Of a stretch of 64,000 nt of DNA, positions 23,542 through 33,301 are shown piece after piece. The position numbers were made by a program, and so were the translations under genes. Source of the DNA: Pelomonas sp047654805 (GTDB lineage: Bacteria > Pseudomonadota > Gammaproteobacteria > Burkholderiales > Burkholderiaceae_C); assembly GCF_047654805.1 (NCBI RefSeq), contig NZ_JASGIV010000001.1:620001-684000 (forward strand). Direction: 5' to 3'. The first letter of the stretch is position 1. Every line of letters begins with the position of its first letter. The notes under the pieces were generated by a model, which saw nothing but the letters and a program-made list of their open reading frames with translations, ran no database searches and was not told the DNA's origin.

Positions 23542-24819
23542 TCAGCTCAGCCGGATGGGTGGTAGCGCCCGGCGGTGCAGGCGCTCGGTCACCCATAGCA
23601 GCCCGGTGTGCGCCCAGCCCAGCACGGCGGCCTGGTGGCGGCGATGCAGCCAGTCGTGGCCCATCTGCGCCACCCGTCCGCTGAGGAAGTGGCCCGGCAG
23701 CACGCCGGCACGGCCCAGCGTGCCGTAGGCGCTGTAGCGGCTCAGGGAGACCAGCGAGCCCAGGTCGCGGTGGCGGAAGTCTGGCAGCGGCCTGCCATGC
23801 AGCCGGTTGATCAGGTGACGCGCCAGGTGCTGGGCCTGCTGCGTGGCCACCTGGGCGGTCGGGGGCAGGGAGCGTTCGCTGTCAGGCAACTGCAGGCTGG
23901 CGCAGTCGCCGATGGCGAAGATGTGCTCGTCGCCGGTGCTGTGCAGTCCTGGCGTGGTGAGCAGTTGCTGCAGGCGGTTGGTAGGCAGGCCATCAATGCC
24001 GGCCAGCACGTCCGACGCCTTGACACCGGCAGCCCACACGGTCAGCTGGGCTGGCTGCAGGCCCATGCCCGCCACCTCCACGCCAGCGGCCGACACCGAG
24101 TGCACGCGCGTGCTGGTGTGGATCTCGAAGCCCAGGCCCTGCAGCGTTTGCTGGCTGGCGGTCGAGATGCGCTCCGGGAAGGCCGCCAGCAGCCGCGGTG
24201 CGCTTTCGAACAGGCTCAGGCGCAGCCGGCGCCGCATGCCGGCATCACCGAAGCCCGAGGCCTGCTCCATCAGCTCGCTGAGTTCGGCGGCCAGTTGCAC
24301 ACCGGTGGCGCCGCCGCCGACGATGGCCACGCGCACTTCGTCGTCATGCATGGCTGCCCGCAGCAGCTGCGAGCGCAGCGCGGCGTTGAAGCGTTCGGCC
24401 TGCCCCTGGTTGTCGATGGCATGGGCATGCGTGCGCACGCCTGGCGTGCCGAAGTCGTTGATGCCGCTGCCCAGTGCGAGCACCAAGCAGTCGTAGGGCA
24501 GCTCGCGGGCTTCGACGGCCACCGAGCCATCCGGCGCCAGCAGCGGTGCCAGCCGCACCCGCTGCCCCACGCGGTCCACGCCGACCAGCTCGCCAGGCTC
24601 GAAGGCGTAGCCCTGGCGCTGCGCATGGGCAAGGAAATTCACCCGTTGCAGCTGCACGTCTCGCGTGCCGGCGGCCAGGGTGTGCAGCATGGGCTTCCAC
24701 ACATGGGTGAAGCTGCTGTCCACCAGGGTCACCCGGGCCTTGGCCTGACGTCCCAGCCCGGTGGCGAGCAGCAGCCCGGCAATGCCGCCGCCGACGATGA
24801 CGATGCGCGGCGTGCTCAT
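23542..24819 (-). CDS. Type II NADH:quinone oxidoreductase-like flavoprotein
   Basis: A 425-residue FAD-dependent pyridine nucleotide-disulfide reductase-fold protein of the Ndh type. The FAD-binding motif IVIVGGGIAGLLLATGLG lies at residues 6-23, the NAD(P)H-binding motif VAIVGGGATGVQLAAEL at 164-180, and the second FAD motif EHIFAIGDCASLQLP in the C-terminal third. Such enzymes pass electrons from NADH to quinone at the inner membrane without pumping protons. The ATG at 24819 overlaps the stop of the preceding outer-membrane factor gene by 4 bases, so translation is coupled to the efflux operon. That association is unusual for ndh. The longer open frame upstream is a shadow of the efflux gene. 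Confidence 0.88.
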   Translation of the reverse strand: MSTPRIVIVGGGIAGLLLATGLGRQAKARVTLVDSSFTHVWKPMLHTLAAGTRDVQLQRVNFLAHAQRQGYAFEPGELVGVDRVGQRVRLAPLLAPDGSVAVEARELPYDCLVLALGSGINDFGTPGVRTHAHAIDNQGQAERFNAALRSQLLRAAMHDDEVRVAIVGGGATGVQLAAELSELMEQASGFGDAGMRRRLRLSLFESAPRLLAAFPERISTASQQTLQGLGFEIHTSTRVHSVSAAGVEVAGMGLQPAQLTVWAAGVKASDVLAGIDGLPTNRLQQLLTTPGLHSTGDEHIFAIGDCASLQLPDSERSLPPTAQVATQQAQHLARHLINRLHGRPLPDFRHRDLGSLVSLSRYSAYGTLGRAGVLPGHFLSGRVAQMGHDWLHRRHQAAVLGWAHTGLLWVTERLHRRALPPIRLS

Positions 24820-26270
24820 GGCTGGTCCCGGGGCTGCCAGGCGCCGAGCGCCAGTTGCACCTGGGCATAGGCTGCGAGGGCTGCAGCCTGCTGATGGAGC
24901 TGCTGCTGCTCGGCCGCCAGGCGCTGCAGGCGTGCTGCCAGCGCGGTGGTGTCCGGCTCCAGCCCCATCGCCGCGCGGCGGCTGGTGTAGGCCGAGGTCT
25001 TGTCCGCCGCCTGCGCCGCCACGCGGGCCTGCTGCCAGCCCTGCCACTGGGCCTGCCAGCCTCGCAATGCCGACTCGCCTTCGGCCAGCGCGGTGAGCAC
25101 GGTCTGCTCGAACTGGGCCCAGGCGCGCTCGTTGCCGGCCTTCGCGGCGGCCATCTGCGCGGCGCGCCGGCCGCTGTCCAGCCAGTCCCATTGCAGCACC
25201 GGGCCGGCCGCGTAGCGCACCGCGTTGGACTGGCCCAGGTTGCCAGCCGTCTGCTGCAGGCCCAGCGTGGCCGCCAGCGAGAGGCGCGGCAGGTGGGCGC
25301 GCTCGGCCAGCACCTGCTGGCCGAGACCGGCGCGCAGCAGCGCGTCGGCGCGGGCCACATCGGGCCGGCGTGCCAGCAGGTCGGCGGGGACGGTCAGCGT
25401 GGCGTCGTCAGGCACGTCAGGCAGCGGTGCGGGCGCCAGCAGGCGCTGCAACTCCGCACCAGGCTTGGCCGGCGATTCGCCCACCAGCACGGCCAGCGCC
25501 GCCGCTTCCACGGGTGCCTGCGCCGCCCAGCCCGCCTGGGTCGCGCGCAACTGGGCCAGTTCACCGGCGGCGGCGTCGGCCTCGCGGGGATCGGCCAGGC
25601 CAGCGCGGGCACGGGCCTGCAATTGCGCCAGCCGCCGCTCGCCGATGGTCACTTGCTCTGCTGCAAGACGTTCGGCTTGCTGGGCCTGGCGCAGCGCGGC
25701 ATAGCGGCGCACCACCTCGGCCTGCAGCAGCGCCTGGGCGCCACGCGCGTCGGCTGCGGCAGCGTCCACCTCGCGCTCGGCTGCGGCGCGGGCCGTGCCG
25801 GCGCGACCGAACAGGTCGATCTCCCAGCTCAGCGCCTGACCCAGCGTGATAAGGCGCCGTTCGGGCGGCCGGGGCTGCCCCTGGTCGTAGGGGTCGACCT
25901 CGGTCAGCGCAGGACGCGTGGCCTGGGCCTGCACGCCGAGCCCGCCTTGCGGGCGCGACTCGGCCTGCACGCCGCCGGCGCGGGCACGGGCTTCGCGCAC
26001 GCTGGCCAGCGCCGCCTGCAGGTCCAGGTTGCGTGCTTCGGCCTGCGCGACGAGGGCGTCGAGCGCGGGCTCGCGCAGGTCTTGCCACCAGGCGCGGTCG
26101 GCGGCGTCGGGCGTGCTGCTACGGCCGGTGGCGGCCGGCAGCGGCGCGTCATGGCGGGCCTGCAGCACCGGCAGCTGCGTACCCGGGGTGACCGATGCGC
26201 AGCCGCCCAGGGCCAGCGACAGGGCCAGGGCGGCCAGTGCGATGGGGCGGCGGGAAAGAGTTGCAGTCAT
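24816..26270 (-). CDS. RND efflux outer-membrane factor (OprM/NodT type lipoprotein)
   Basis: A 484-residue outer-membrane channel of the TolC/OprM class. The signal peptide ends in the lipobox LGGC near residue 24. Two repeated outer-membrane efflux domains follow: the first includes LDLQAALASVREARARAGG and the GRAGTARAAAEREVDAAAADARG coiled coil, the second includes RRPDVARADALLRAG and YAAGPVLQWDWLDSGRRAAQ. Three copies form a duct across the outer membrane and periplasm. The gene lies 14 bases after the RND permease gene, so the three pump genes form one operon. Full length for the family. Confidence 0.93.
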   Translation of the reverse strand: MTATLSRRPIALAALALSLALGGCASVTPGTQLPVLQARHDAPLPAATGRSSTPDAADRAWWQDLREPALDALVAQAEARNLDLQAALASVREARARAGGVQAESRPQGGLGVQAQATRPALTEVDPYDQGQPRPPERRLITLGQALSWEIDLFGRAGTARAAAEREVDAAAADARGAQALLQAEVVRRYAALRQAQQAERLAAEQVTIGERRLAQLQARARAGLADPREADAAAGELAQLRATQAGWAAQAPVEAAALAVLVGESPAKPGAELQRLLAPAPLPDVPDDATLTVPADLLARRPDVARADALLRAGLGQQVLAERAHLPRLSLAATLGLQQTAGNLGQSNAVRYAAGPVLQWDWLDSGRRAAQMAAAKAGNERAWAQFEQTVLTALAEGESALRGWQAQWQGWQQARVAAQAADKTSAYTSRRAAMGLEPDTTALAARLQRLAAEQQQLHQQAAALAAYAQVQLALGAWQPRDQP

Positions 26271-26284
26271 GGCGTCTTGGGGTA

Positions 26285-29200
26285 TCAGGCGGCCTTAGCG
26301 ACCGGGGCCGGCACGCGGTAGGCGACGGCGTAGAGGGCAGGGATGAGGCCCAGCGTGATCAGCGTGCCCAGAGCCAGGCCGCCCATCATCACGACGGCCA
26401 GGCTGGTCCAGACCGCGCCGCCGAACAGGTACAGCGGCACCAGGCCCAGGATGCAGACCATCTTGGTCATGACGATGGGGCGCAGGCGCTTGGCGGCCGC
26501 GTCCTCGATGGCGTCGAGTGCCGGCATGCCGCTGGCGCGGGCCTCGTCGATGGCGTCCAGCAGCAGCACCGCGTTGTTGACGATGATGCCGGCCAGCGCC
26601 AGCAGGCCCAGCGTGCCGACGAAGGTCAGCGTCGTGCCGGTGAGCTTGAGTGCAATCGCGGCGCCGATGCTGACGAAGGGGATGCTGGCCAGCACGATGA
26701 GGCTCTTGCGCAGGCTCTCGAACTGCCACACGAACAGCAGGAACATCGCCACCACGCAGGCGGGCAACAGGGCCGAGATGGCGCCATTGGCGCTGGCGTT
26801 TTCCTCGATCTCGCCGCCCAGTGCGATGCGTACCTTGCCGGCTTGTTGCAGCGCTGCCGTCTCCTTGGCCACGGCGTCGGCCAGCGTCTGGGCGGTCCAG
26901 TGCGCATGCTTGGCGGTGACGGTGACGGTGCGCTCTTGGTTGTAGCGCTGGATGACCGAGGGCTCGGCAGCCAGGCGCACCTGGGCCACCTGGCCCAGGG
27001 GCACGGTGCCACGGCCGTCCGGGCGCAGCAGCGGTGCGGCGCGCAGCTGTTCGACACGGTCACGTGCCTCGGCCGGGCCGCGCAGCACGACCGGCAGCAG
27101 CGTGTCGCCGTCCCGGAACTGCGTGACGGCCTGGCCGGCCAGCAATGTGTCGAGCTGACGGGCGATGTCGGCACTGGACAGGCCGGCAGCGGCCGCCTTG
27201 AGCTGGTCCACCTGCACCTGCAACTGCGGGATGGCGCGCTCGGCGTCGCTGCTCAGCTCGACGATGCCGGGCAGGCCACGCAGGGCTTCGGTGAGCTGGG
27301 CGGCTGCCGCATGGTGCGACTGGCCGTCGGCGCTGGACAGGCGGAACACCGCCAGGCCCGACTCGGCCGAGCCCATCGAGAAGCGCTTGGGTTCGAAGCG
27401 CACCTCCGGGAAAAGTTTGGGCAGTTCCTCGCGCAGGCGGGTCAGCGCCTGTTCATGGGTGGTGTTTGGCGCCAGGCTCAGCACGGCGTAGGCGCGGTGC
27501 GAGGCCGGGGTGGGCGGGTTCAGCGCCAGGATGAAGCGCGGGCCGCCATCGCCGACGTAGACCGCCTGGCTCTGGATCTCCGGGAAGCGCTTGTTGTCAG
27601 CCAAGGCCGCAGAGATGCGGCTGGCGGTGGCCAAGGTGGTGTTGCCGCTGCTGTCGGGCGCGAGCTCGATGGCCATCTGCAGCTGGCGGCGTTCGGAGGC
27701 TGGCATCAGTTCGGACGGCACATGACCGAATAGCCAACCCGCAGCAACCAGCAAGGCCACCATGCTGCCGATGTAGACCGTCTTGTGGCCCAGCACCCAG
27801 CGCACCTTGCCGCGGTACCAGCCGGTCAGAGCCTCGACGGCGCGAGCCGTGCGGCTCAGCTCGGCATGGTGGTGGGCGAAGCGCTGGCACAGCAGGGGCG
27901 TGACGGTGACCGCCAGCACCAGCGACAGCAGCAGTGCGATGGCCATGACGATGCCCATGCTGCGCAGGTACTCGCCGGTCTCGGTCTGGCTCAGCACCAG
28001 CGGCATGAAGGTCAGGATGATGGCCAGCGACGACACCAGCAGCGGCACGAACATCGTGCGGCCGGCCTGCGCTGCCGCCTGCTCGCGCGGCTCGCCCAGG
28101 CTCAGGCGCCGTTCCATGTCCTCGGCCACGACGATGGCGTTGTCCACGAACAGACCCAGCGCGATGATGACCGCGCCGATGGAGATGATGTGCAGGTCGA
28201 TGGACAGCAGCTTCATCACCACCAGGCTTCCCAGCACCGTGGTCGGCACGATGGCGCCGACGATGAGGCCCGTGCGCAGGCCCAGGAACAGCACCACGAT
28301 GCCCATGACGATGACGGTGGTCTCCAGGAACACCTGGCCGACCTGCTTGAGCTGTTTGCCGACGACCTGAGCCTGGTCCGTGATGGGCACCAGGGCCATC
28401 CCGACCGGCAGCTGGCTTTCCAGTCGGTCGATTGCCTCACGCAGACGCTCGGCGAAGCTGGTCACGTTCAGGCCCGGGTCCATGGAGACCGCGAGCACGG
28501 CAGCCGATTGGCCGTTGACGAAGGCGCCGGTGCTGGCCGGGTCCACTGGCACGCGCTCGACGCGGGCCAACTGCCCCAGCGGCAGCCAGCCGCCGCGCGG
28601 CAGTGCCACGGGGGTCTGTGCCAGCTCGGCGGTGCTGGCAGCGTCGCCGCTGACCTGCAGCGCCAGCTGCGCGCCACCCACTTGCACGAAGCCGCCGGGT
28701 GCCACGATGTTGCGGCGCGCCAGCGCCTCGGCCACCGCCGCCGGTGCCAGGCCTTGCGCGGCCAGCGCCGTCATGTCTAGGCTGACCTGCACCTGCTCGT
28801 CACGCACGCCATGCAGCGTGACACGTTCCACGCCAGGTAGGTGGTAGAGGCGGTCACGCATCTGGCGGGCTTGCTCGCGCAGCTCGCCGGGTGTGTAGCC
28901 GGTGCCGGTCAGGCCCACGGTCAGCACGGCAACGCGGCCGAACTCGTCGTCTACGATGGGGCCGACCGCCCCTTGCGGCAGGCGCGGCTGCACGTCAGCC
29001 AGCCGGTTGCGCAGACGCTGCCAGACGGCAGGCAGCGCCTGCGGACCGACGCTGGGCTCCAGCTCCACGTAGCTGAAGGCGAAGCCCGGGCGCACGGTGG
29101 TCTTCACGCGCTTGACCTCGGGCAGGGTCTGGATGGCTTCTTCCGACGGGCGGGCCACCAACTGCTCCATGCGCTCGACGGAGGCGCCGGGCACGAGGGT

Positions 29201-29344
29201 GAGCACGGTGGCGGTGCGGATGGTGACCTGCGGTTCTTCGGTCGAGGGGAAGTCCAGCACCAGCCACAGGCCGGACAGCACCAGCAGCAGGGCGGCGAGG
29301 AAGGCGAAGCGCGGTCGCTTCAAGGCATAGGAGGCGATGCTCAT
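26285..29344 (-). CDS. RND-family efflux transporter permease (AcrB/MexF class)
   Basis: A 1019-residue inner-membrane pump with the duplicated RND layout. A first hydrophobic segment (about 12-30) is followed by a large periplasmic porter domain, then six membrane segments at about 330-530, where FVDNAIVVAEDMERR carries a relay-type Asp. A second porter domain follows, then six more segments (about 830-1010), with GIIVNNAVLLLDAIDEARASG. RND pumps export drugs, detergents or other small compounds using the proton gradient. The gene follows the membrane fusion protein gene by 10 bases. The substrate is unknown. The length matches the hydrophobe/amphiphile efflux family rather than the longer heavy-metal type. 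Confidence 0.93.
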   Translation of the reverse strand: MSIASYALKRPRFAFLAALLLVLSGLWLVLDFPSTEEPQVTIRTATVLTLVPGASVERMEQLVARPSEEAIQTLPEVKRVKTTVRPGFAFSYVELEPSVGPQALPAVWQRLRNRLADVQPRLPQGAVGPIVDDEFGRVAVLTVGLTGTGYTPGELREQARQMRDRLYHLPGVERVTLHGVRDEQVQVSLDMTALAAQGLAPAAVAEALARRNIVAPGGFVQVGGAQLALQVSGDAASTAELAQTPVALPRGGWLPLGQLARVERVPVDPASTGAFVNGQSAAVLAVSMDPGLNVTSFAERLREAIDRLESQLPVGMALVPITDQAQVVGKQLKQVGQVFLETTVIVMGIVVLFLGLRTGLIVGAIVPTTVLGSLVVMKLLSIDLHIISIGAVIIALGLFVDNAIVVAEDMERRLSLGEPREQAAAQAGRTMFVPLLVSSLAIILTFMPLVLSQTETGEYLRSMGIVMAIALLLSLVLAVTVTPLLCQRFAHHHAELSRTARAVEALTGWYRGKVRWVLGHKTVYIGSMVALLVAAGWLFGHVPSELMPASERRQLQMAIELAPDSSGNTTLATASRISAALADNKRFPEIQSQAVYVGDGGPRFILALNPPTPASHRAYAVLSLAPNTTHEQALTRLREELPKLFPEVRFEPKRFSMGSAESGLAVFRLSSADGQSHHAAAAQLTEALRGLPGIVELSSDAERAIPQLQVQVDQLKAAAAGLSSADIARQLDTLLAGQAVTQFRDGDTLLPVVLRGPAEARDRVEQLRAAPLLRPDGRGTVPLGQVAQVRLAAEPSVIQRYNQERTVTVTAKHAHWTAQTLADAVAKETAALQQAGKVRIALGGEIEENASANGAISALLPACVVAMFLLFVWQFESLRKSLIVLASIPFVSIGAAIALKLTGTTLTFVGTLGLLALAGIIVNNAVLLLDAIDEARASGMPALDAIEDAAAKRLRPIVMTKMVCILGLVPLYLFGGAVWTSLAVVMMGGLALGTLITLGLIPALYAVAYRVPAPVAKAA

Positions 29345-29354
29345 GGCGTGCTCC

Positions 29355-30440
29355 TCAGCGCAGGCGGCTCACGGCCGTGACAGGCTGGCTGGCCGCCAGC
29401 GACTGACCACCGGCCAGGACGACCTGTTCACCCAGCTTGAGGCCGCTGCGTACTTCCACGAGTTCACCCTGCAGGGCGCCGAGCTGGACGGCCACCGTCT
29501 CGGGCACGGCCTTGCCGACCGGCAGGCGCAGCACCTGGCCCTGGCCGGGGCGTGTCGGGTCCAGCTGCACCGCCCTCAGCGGCACCTGCAGCGCCGCGTT
29601 GCCGTCGGCGGGCCACAGCTGCACCGCCACCGCCTCGCCCGTGGGCCAGGCATCGGGGGCGCTGAGCAGCACGCGGCGGGCGCCGCCGGCCTCCAGCCGG
29701 GCGCCCAGCTCCTGCACCTTGCCAGTGGCCTCGCCGGCCGGGCCCTGCATCTTCACGGTCTGACCTACCGTCAGCGCGAGCGAAGCCGGCACCGCCAGCC
29801 ACAGCTCACGGCCGCGGCCCTCGACCGCCAGCACCGGCGCGCCCGCGCCGACCGCCTGGCCGATCTCCAGTTGGCGCATCGCAATGCGACCGTCGAAGGG
29901 CGCGCGCAGTTCCGTCTGCTCACGGCTCCAGGCGGCAGCGGTGCGTTGCGCCTGTGCGGCGGCGAGCGCCGCACGGGCGGCCTGCACCTCGGCCTGGATG
30001 GCGGTCCACTCCGACTCGCTGGCCGCGCCGCTGTCGCGCGCTGCCTTCAACCGGGTCTCGCGCCGCTGCGCCTCGGCCAGTGCGGCCTGCAGCCGCTGGC
30101 CTTCGGCATCGGCGGCGGCGAGCTGGGCCTGCTGCGGCGTGGTGTCGATGCGTGCGAGCAGTTGGCCGCGCCGCACGGTGGCGCCGGGCTCCACCCGCAC
30201 CTCGCGTACCACGCCGGCCACGGCAAATGCCAGCTCCGCGCGCTCGCGGGCCCGCACTTCGCCGGCAAAGCTCAGCCCGCCGAGCGGTGCCTGCACGACC
30301 GGCGCCACCAGCACGGGGCGAGGTGCGGCCGGCGGCGCGGCGCTGTCGGCGCTGCCGCAGCCGACCAGGGTCAGTGTGGCGAGCAGCACAGCGCTCGCCG
30401 CCAGAACGGGTGAGGGGAGGGAGGGACGAAAGGCGGACAT
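29355..30440 (-). CDS. RND efflux periplasmic adaptor (membrane fusion protein)
   Basis: A 361-residue lipoprotein (lipobox VGC at about residue 26). The lipoyl-like half motifs flank an alanine-rich coiled coil: FAVAGVVREVRVEPGATVRRGQLLARID (about 72-99) and TELRAPFDGRIAMRQLEIGQAV, with AAADAEGQRLQAALAEAQRRET in the hairpin between. The protein links the inner-membrane pump to the outer-membrane channel. The ATG at 30440 is chosen because it begins the lipoprotein signal; the open frame upstream of it has no family features. It is the first gene of the pump operon and faces the AraC-type regulator across about 260 bases. Confidence 0.92.
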   Translation of the reverse strand: MSAFRPSLPSPVLAASAVLLATLTLVGCGSADSAAPPAAPRPVLVAPVVQAPLGGLSFAGEVRARERAELAFAVAGVVREVRVEPGATVRRGQLLARIDTTPQQAQLAAADAEGQRLQAALAEAQRRETRLKAARDSGAASESEWTAIQAEVQAARAALAAAQAQRTAAAWSREQTELRAPFDGRIAMRQLEIGQAVGAGAPVLAVEGRGRELWLAVPASLALTVGQTVKMQGPAGEATGKVQELGARLEAGGARRVLLSAPDAWPTGEAVAVQLWPADGNAALQVPLRAVQLDPTRPGQGQVLRLPVGKAVPETVAVQLGALQGELVEVRSGLKLGEQVVLAGGQSLAASQPVTAVSRLR

Positions 30441-30699
30441 GGGGCTGTTGGCAGATCGCTGAGGGTGTCGATGGGTTCGCACTCTAGGGATCAGGGTTCC
30501 CCTATGACGGAACATATCCGGCCACGACGGGTACATTTCTGGTCTGCGTTCTGCTGTTCTTAGCCGGCTGGCCACAGGGCGTGATTTACTGACGAGTGCT
30601 ATCAATAAGCCCTTGTCGGCCTGCGAGTCCCCTAGGCATGCGCCCCGTGTCGGCTGCTTGATGGGGCTGAACAGGCCAAGAGGTCTCAACTTTATTGCC

Positions 30700-31734
30700 A
30701 TGCCTGAATTGCGAACCGATGCCAATCCGCGCGATACCCGCCACCTGGCGAACCTCGTGCCCGGCGTGGCGCGCATGCTGCTGGGGCTGGCCGAGGACCG
30801 CGGCCTGTCAACGGAGCGTTTGTGCCGTGGTCTGGGCCTGAGTCCTCAGGACCTGGCGATGCCCGACGTGCTGGTGTCGCACCAGCAGACCCGGGCGCTC
30901 ATCCTGCGGGCCCAGCGCATGCTGGACGAGCCTGCGCTGGGTCTGGCCGTGGGGGCGCGCGAGAGGCCTGTGTCCTGGGGACTGGCCGGGCTCGCGATGC
31001 TGACATGCGAGACGCTGGGCGAGGCGGTTCACTACGGGCTGGAACGCCAGACACAGTCCGGCTCCCTGCTGGAGCACCACCTCATCGCCGACGGCGCCCG
31101 CATGCACCTTACGGCTACACCCCGGGTGTTCGATCTGGAGATCGAAGCCTTCCTTGTGGAGGAGGCTTTCGCTGGCTCCGTCGCGGTGGTGCGTGCGATG
31201 GTGGGGCCGAGCTTTCGGCCGGCACAGGTCGATCTGGCCTATCCCAACGAGGGGCACCACCGCTTGTATGAGCGCTTCTTTCGTTGTCCCGTGCGCTTCC
31301 AGGCGGACGAGCATCGGCTGACCATTGAGTCCAAGTGGCTGCATGTACGGCTGCCGGGGCATGACCGCATCACCAGCGATCTGGTGCGTCAGCAGCTCAA
31401 CCGGCTGCTGCATGTGCCCATCGGCCAGGACGACCTCATCGAATCGGTCGCCAACCGCTTGCGTTACGGCCTTCACGAACCACCATCGCAACAGCAGATG
31501 GCCAGCCAGGTCAACGTCAGCGAGCGCACCCTGCGCCGCCGTCTCGCCGAGCGAGAGACGAGTTTCCGGGCGCTGCGCGATGACACCCGGCTGCTGCGCG
31601 CCCGTGACTTGCTTGCTCACACGACGATGACCATCGCTGAGGTGGCGCAGGCGCTGGGCTATGCCGACGCGCGCTCCTTCCGCCGAGCCTTCAAGCGCTG
31701 GACGGGCCAACTGCCCACAGTACTGCGGTCATGA
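30700..31734 (+). CDS. AraC-family transcriptional regulator (OruR/ArgR-like N-terminal domain)
   Basis: A 344-residue regulator. The N-terminal two thirds match the Arabinose_bd domain of the OruR/MmsR-like group (GLAEDRGLSTERLCRGLGL, then LGLAVGARERPVSWGLAGLAML). The C-terminal AraC DNA-binding domain has two helix-turn-helices: SQQQMASQVNVSERTLRRRL and MTIAEVAQALGYADARSFRRAFKRWTG. It is divergently arranged to the RND pump operon, the classic position for the pump's own regulator, so induction of efflux by a small ligand is the likely role (inference). The ATG at 30700 is preferred because conserved sequence begins soon after it; an ATG at 30661 is also possible. Confidence 0.88.
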   Translation: MPELRTDANPRDTRHLANLVPGVARMLLGLAEDRGLSTERLCRGLGLSPQDLAMPDVLVSHQQTRALILRAQRMLDEPALGLAVGARERPVSWGLAGLAMLTCETLGEAVHYGLERQTQSGSLLEHHLIADGARMHLTATPRVFDLEIEAFLVEEAFAGSVAVVRAMVGPSFRPAQVDLAYPNEGHHRLYERFFRCPVRFQADEHRLTIESKWLHVRLPGHDRITSDLVRQQLNRLLHVPIGQDDLIESVANRLRYGLHEPPSQQQMASQVNVSERTLRRRLAERETSFRALRDDTRLLRARDLLAHTTMTIAEVAQALGYADARSFRRAFKRWTGQLPTVLRS

Positions 31735-31865
31735 AGGTCGATTGAGGAAATCGGAATTGATCTGACGCCCCTGGGACAGATGACGGCTTTCCCGAGCATC
31801 TGCAGGAGCGTGTGCAGCCTGCCAAGCCGCGGTGCGCACCGGCCGCTTTGCTGCTGCGTGATCGT

Positions 31866-32939
31866 TCATGGTGCCTTGTGTCCCGGCGAAGTGAGTCCAG
31901 TATCTGGCGTGTCGAAGCCGTCAGATGAGCCATTGGTGGCCGCTTCGCCAGCAGGCACTGCTGGCGGTGGGGTTGCCCGCTGATGCACAACGCTCTCTGC
32001 CGGCTGAGTGTGAGGTCCAGCCGTTGCTCCGCTAGGTACGTTGGGCGTGGCGAGCTGCGGCATGCCAACCATCTCCAAAGGGGGCAACTGCCCATCCACC
32101 ACATGGAACGGGTGCTCGACCTTCGCCCGCACGCTGGCCTTGAGCTGCTCGGCCTGCTCGAGCAACTGCGCCCAACGGCGCGTGAGGTCCAGCTTACGGC
32201 GTTTGCCCGGCTGCATGGCCACATGCCACTGCGGTGCCTGGGCCTCTTTGCGCTTGCCCACGCCGCGGTAGCCCGCATCGCCGAAGGCGTGCGTCTCGTC
32301 CCCGCGCAGCAGCGCGCCGGCTTGCGTGACGTCAGCGACGTTGGCTGCCGTGCCCACCACCGTGTGCACCAAGCCCGACTCGGCGTCCACGCCGATGTGG
32401 GCCTTCATGCCGAAATGCCACTGGTTCCCCTTCTTCGTCTGGTGCATCTCGGGGTCACGCGTCTTGCCCTCGTTCTTCGTCGAGCTGGGCGCCGCGATGA
32501 TCGTCGCGTCGACGATCGTGCCCTCACGTATCAGCAGTCCCTGCGCACTCAGGCGCACGTTGATCTCGTCGAACAGCGCCCGCGTCAGGTCGTTGTCCTG
32601 CAGCAGGCGGCGGAACTTCAACAGCGTCGTGGCGTCCGGCACCGACTCGCGCGACAGATCGATGCCAACGAAGTCGCGCAGCGCCTGGCTGTCATACAGC
32701 GCGTCTTCCAGCGCCTCGTCGGCCAGGCCGCACCACTGCTGCAGGCAATACATGCGCAGCATCTTGGACACCCCGATCGGCGGGCGGCCGGCCCGACCAC
32801 TCTTGGGATACAGCGGCTCGATTACGGCGATCAGGCGCGGCCACGGCACGATGCGCTCCATATCGGCGCGGAACTTCTCGCGCCGCGTGAGCTTCTTCTT
32901 CATCGCGTACTCGGCGCTGGCAAAGCTGCGTTGACTCAT
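31866..32939 (-). CDS. IS5-family transposase with abnormal C terminus
   Basis: A 357-residue protein. The IS5 pattern is clear for residues 1-275: RREKFRADMERIVPWPRLIAVIEP, then SVPDATTLLKFRRLLQ, DATIIAAPSSTKNEGKTRDPEM (first Asp), THAFGDAGYRGVGKR (second Asp) and RAKVEHPFHVV (Glu). After that point the normal ending (KNLFRHRKTRYRGL-like) is replaced by an unrelated Pro/Thr-rich tail of about 80 residues, so the 3' end was probably deleted or recombined. The element may therefore be inactive. It lies upstream of the first glycosidase gene and could have removed that gene's native promoter. Confidence 0.85.
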   Translation of the reverse strand: MSQRSFASAEYAMKKKLTRREKFRADMERIVPWPRLIAVIEPLYPKSGRAGRPPIGVSKMLRMYCLQQWCGLADEALEDALYDSQALRDFVGIDLSRESVPDATTLLKFRRLLQDNDLTRALFDEINVRLSAQGLLIREGTIVDATIIAAPSSTKNEGKTRDPEMHQTKKGNQWHFGMKAHIGVDAESGLVHTVVGTAANVADVTQAGALLRGDETHAFGDAGYRGVGKRKEAQAPQWHVAMQPGKRRKLDLTRRWAQLLEQAEQLKASVRAKVEHPFHVVDGQLPPLEMVGMPQLATPNVPSGATAGPHTQPAESVVHQRATPPPAVPAGEAATNGSSDGFDTPDTGLTSPGHKAP

Positions 32940-33301
32940 GCGGTGATCCTGCCGTCTCCACGCCTACAGCGCATCGCGGTCAGCCCGGATAAAACAGCAT
33001 TTCCCTAGAGCGGGGCGAGAAAGACATCGAAGTGGACATGCGCACACCACGATCTATCGACCACTTGCTTCGACAGCATGCGGTGGGCACCGACGGAAGG
33101 CATGCCCGGTCCGTCATGTTTCGTATATCTCAGGCGCGCTTATTCATAGCTCGCCTTGGTCGTGGGGATTTAGGCTCGCAAGCCCTGCATGCCTTGCGGA
33201 CGCGCTTCATTCCCATGGGTCGAGCCGACGCCACGGTGCAAGGCCTGCACGCCGTGTCGCTCGACGCCGAGGCGCCATCAATGCCTGATGAAAGAGACTG
33301 G
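32940..33301. other. Region between IS5 relic and the tandem GH43 gene
   Basis: No separate gene is supported. It contains the upstream end of the IS5 copy and the leader of the following gene. No full ATCGATAACAT operator was found here, in contrast to the other transcription units of the locus; only a weak GATCTATCG is present near 33051. Confidence 0.4.

Noticed and set aside
33032..33301. A 90-residue N-terminal extension of the tandem GH43 protein
   Set aside because: The signal peptide starts at the ATG at 33302, which has a good ribosome binding site. An extension would bury the signal and shows no family similarity.
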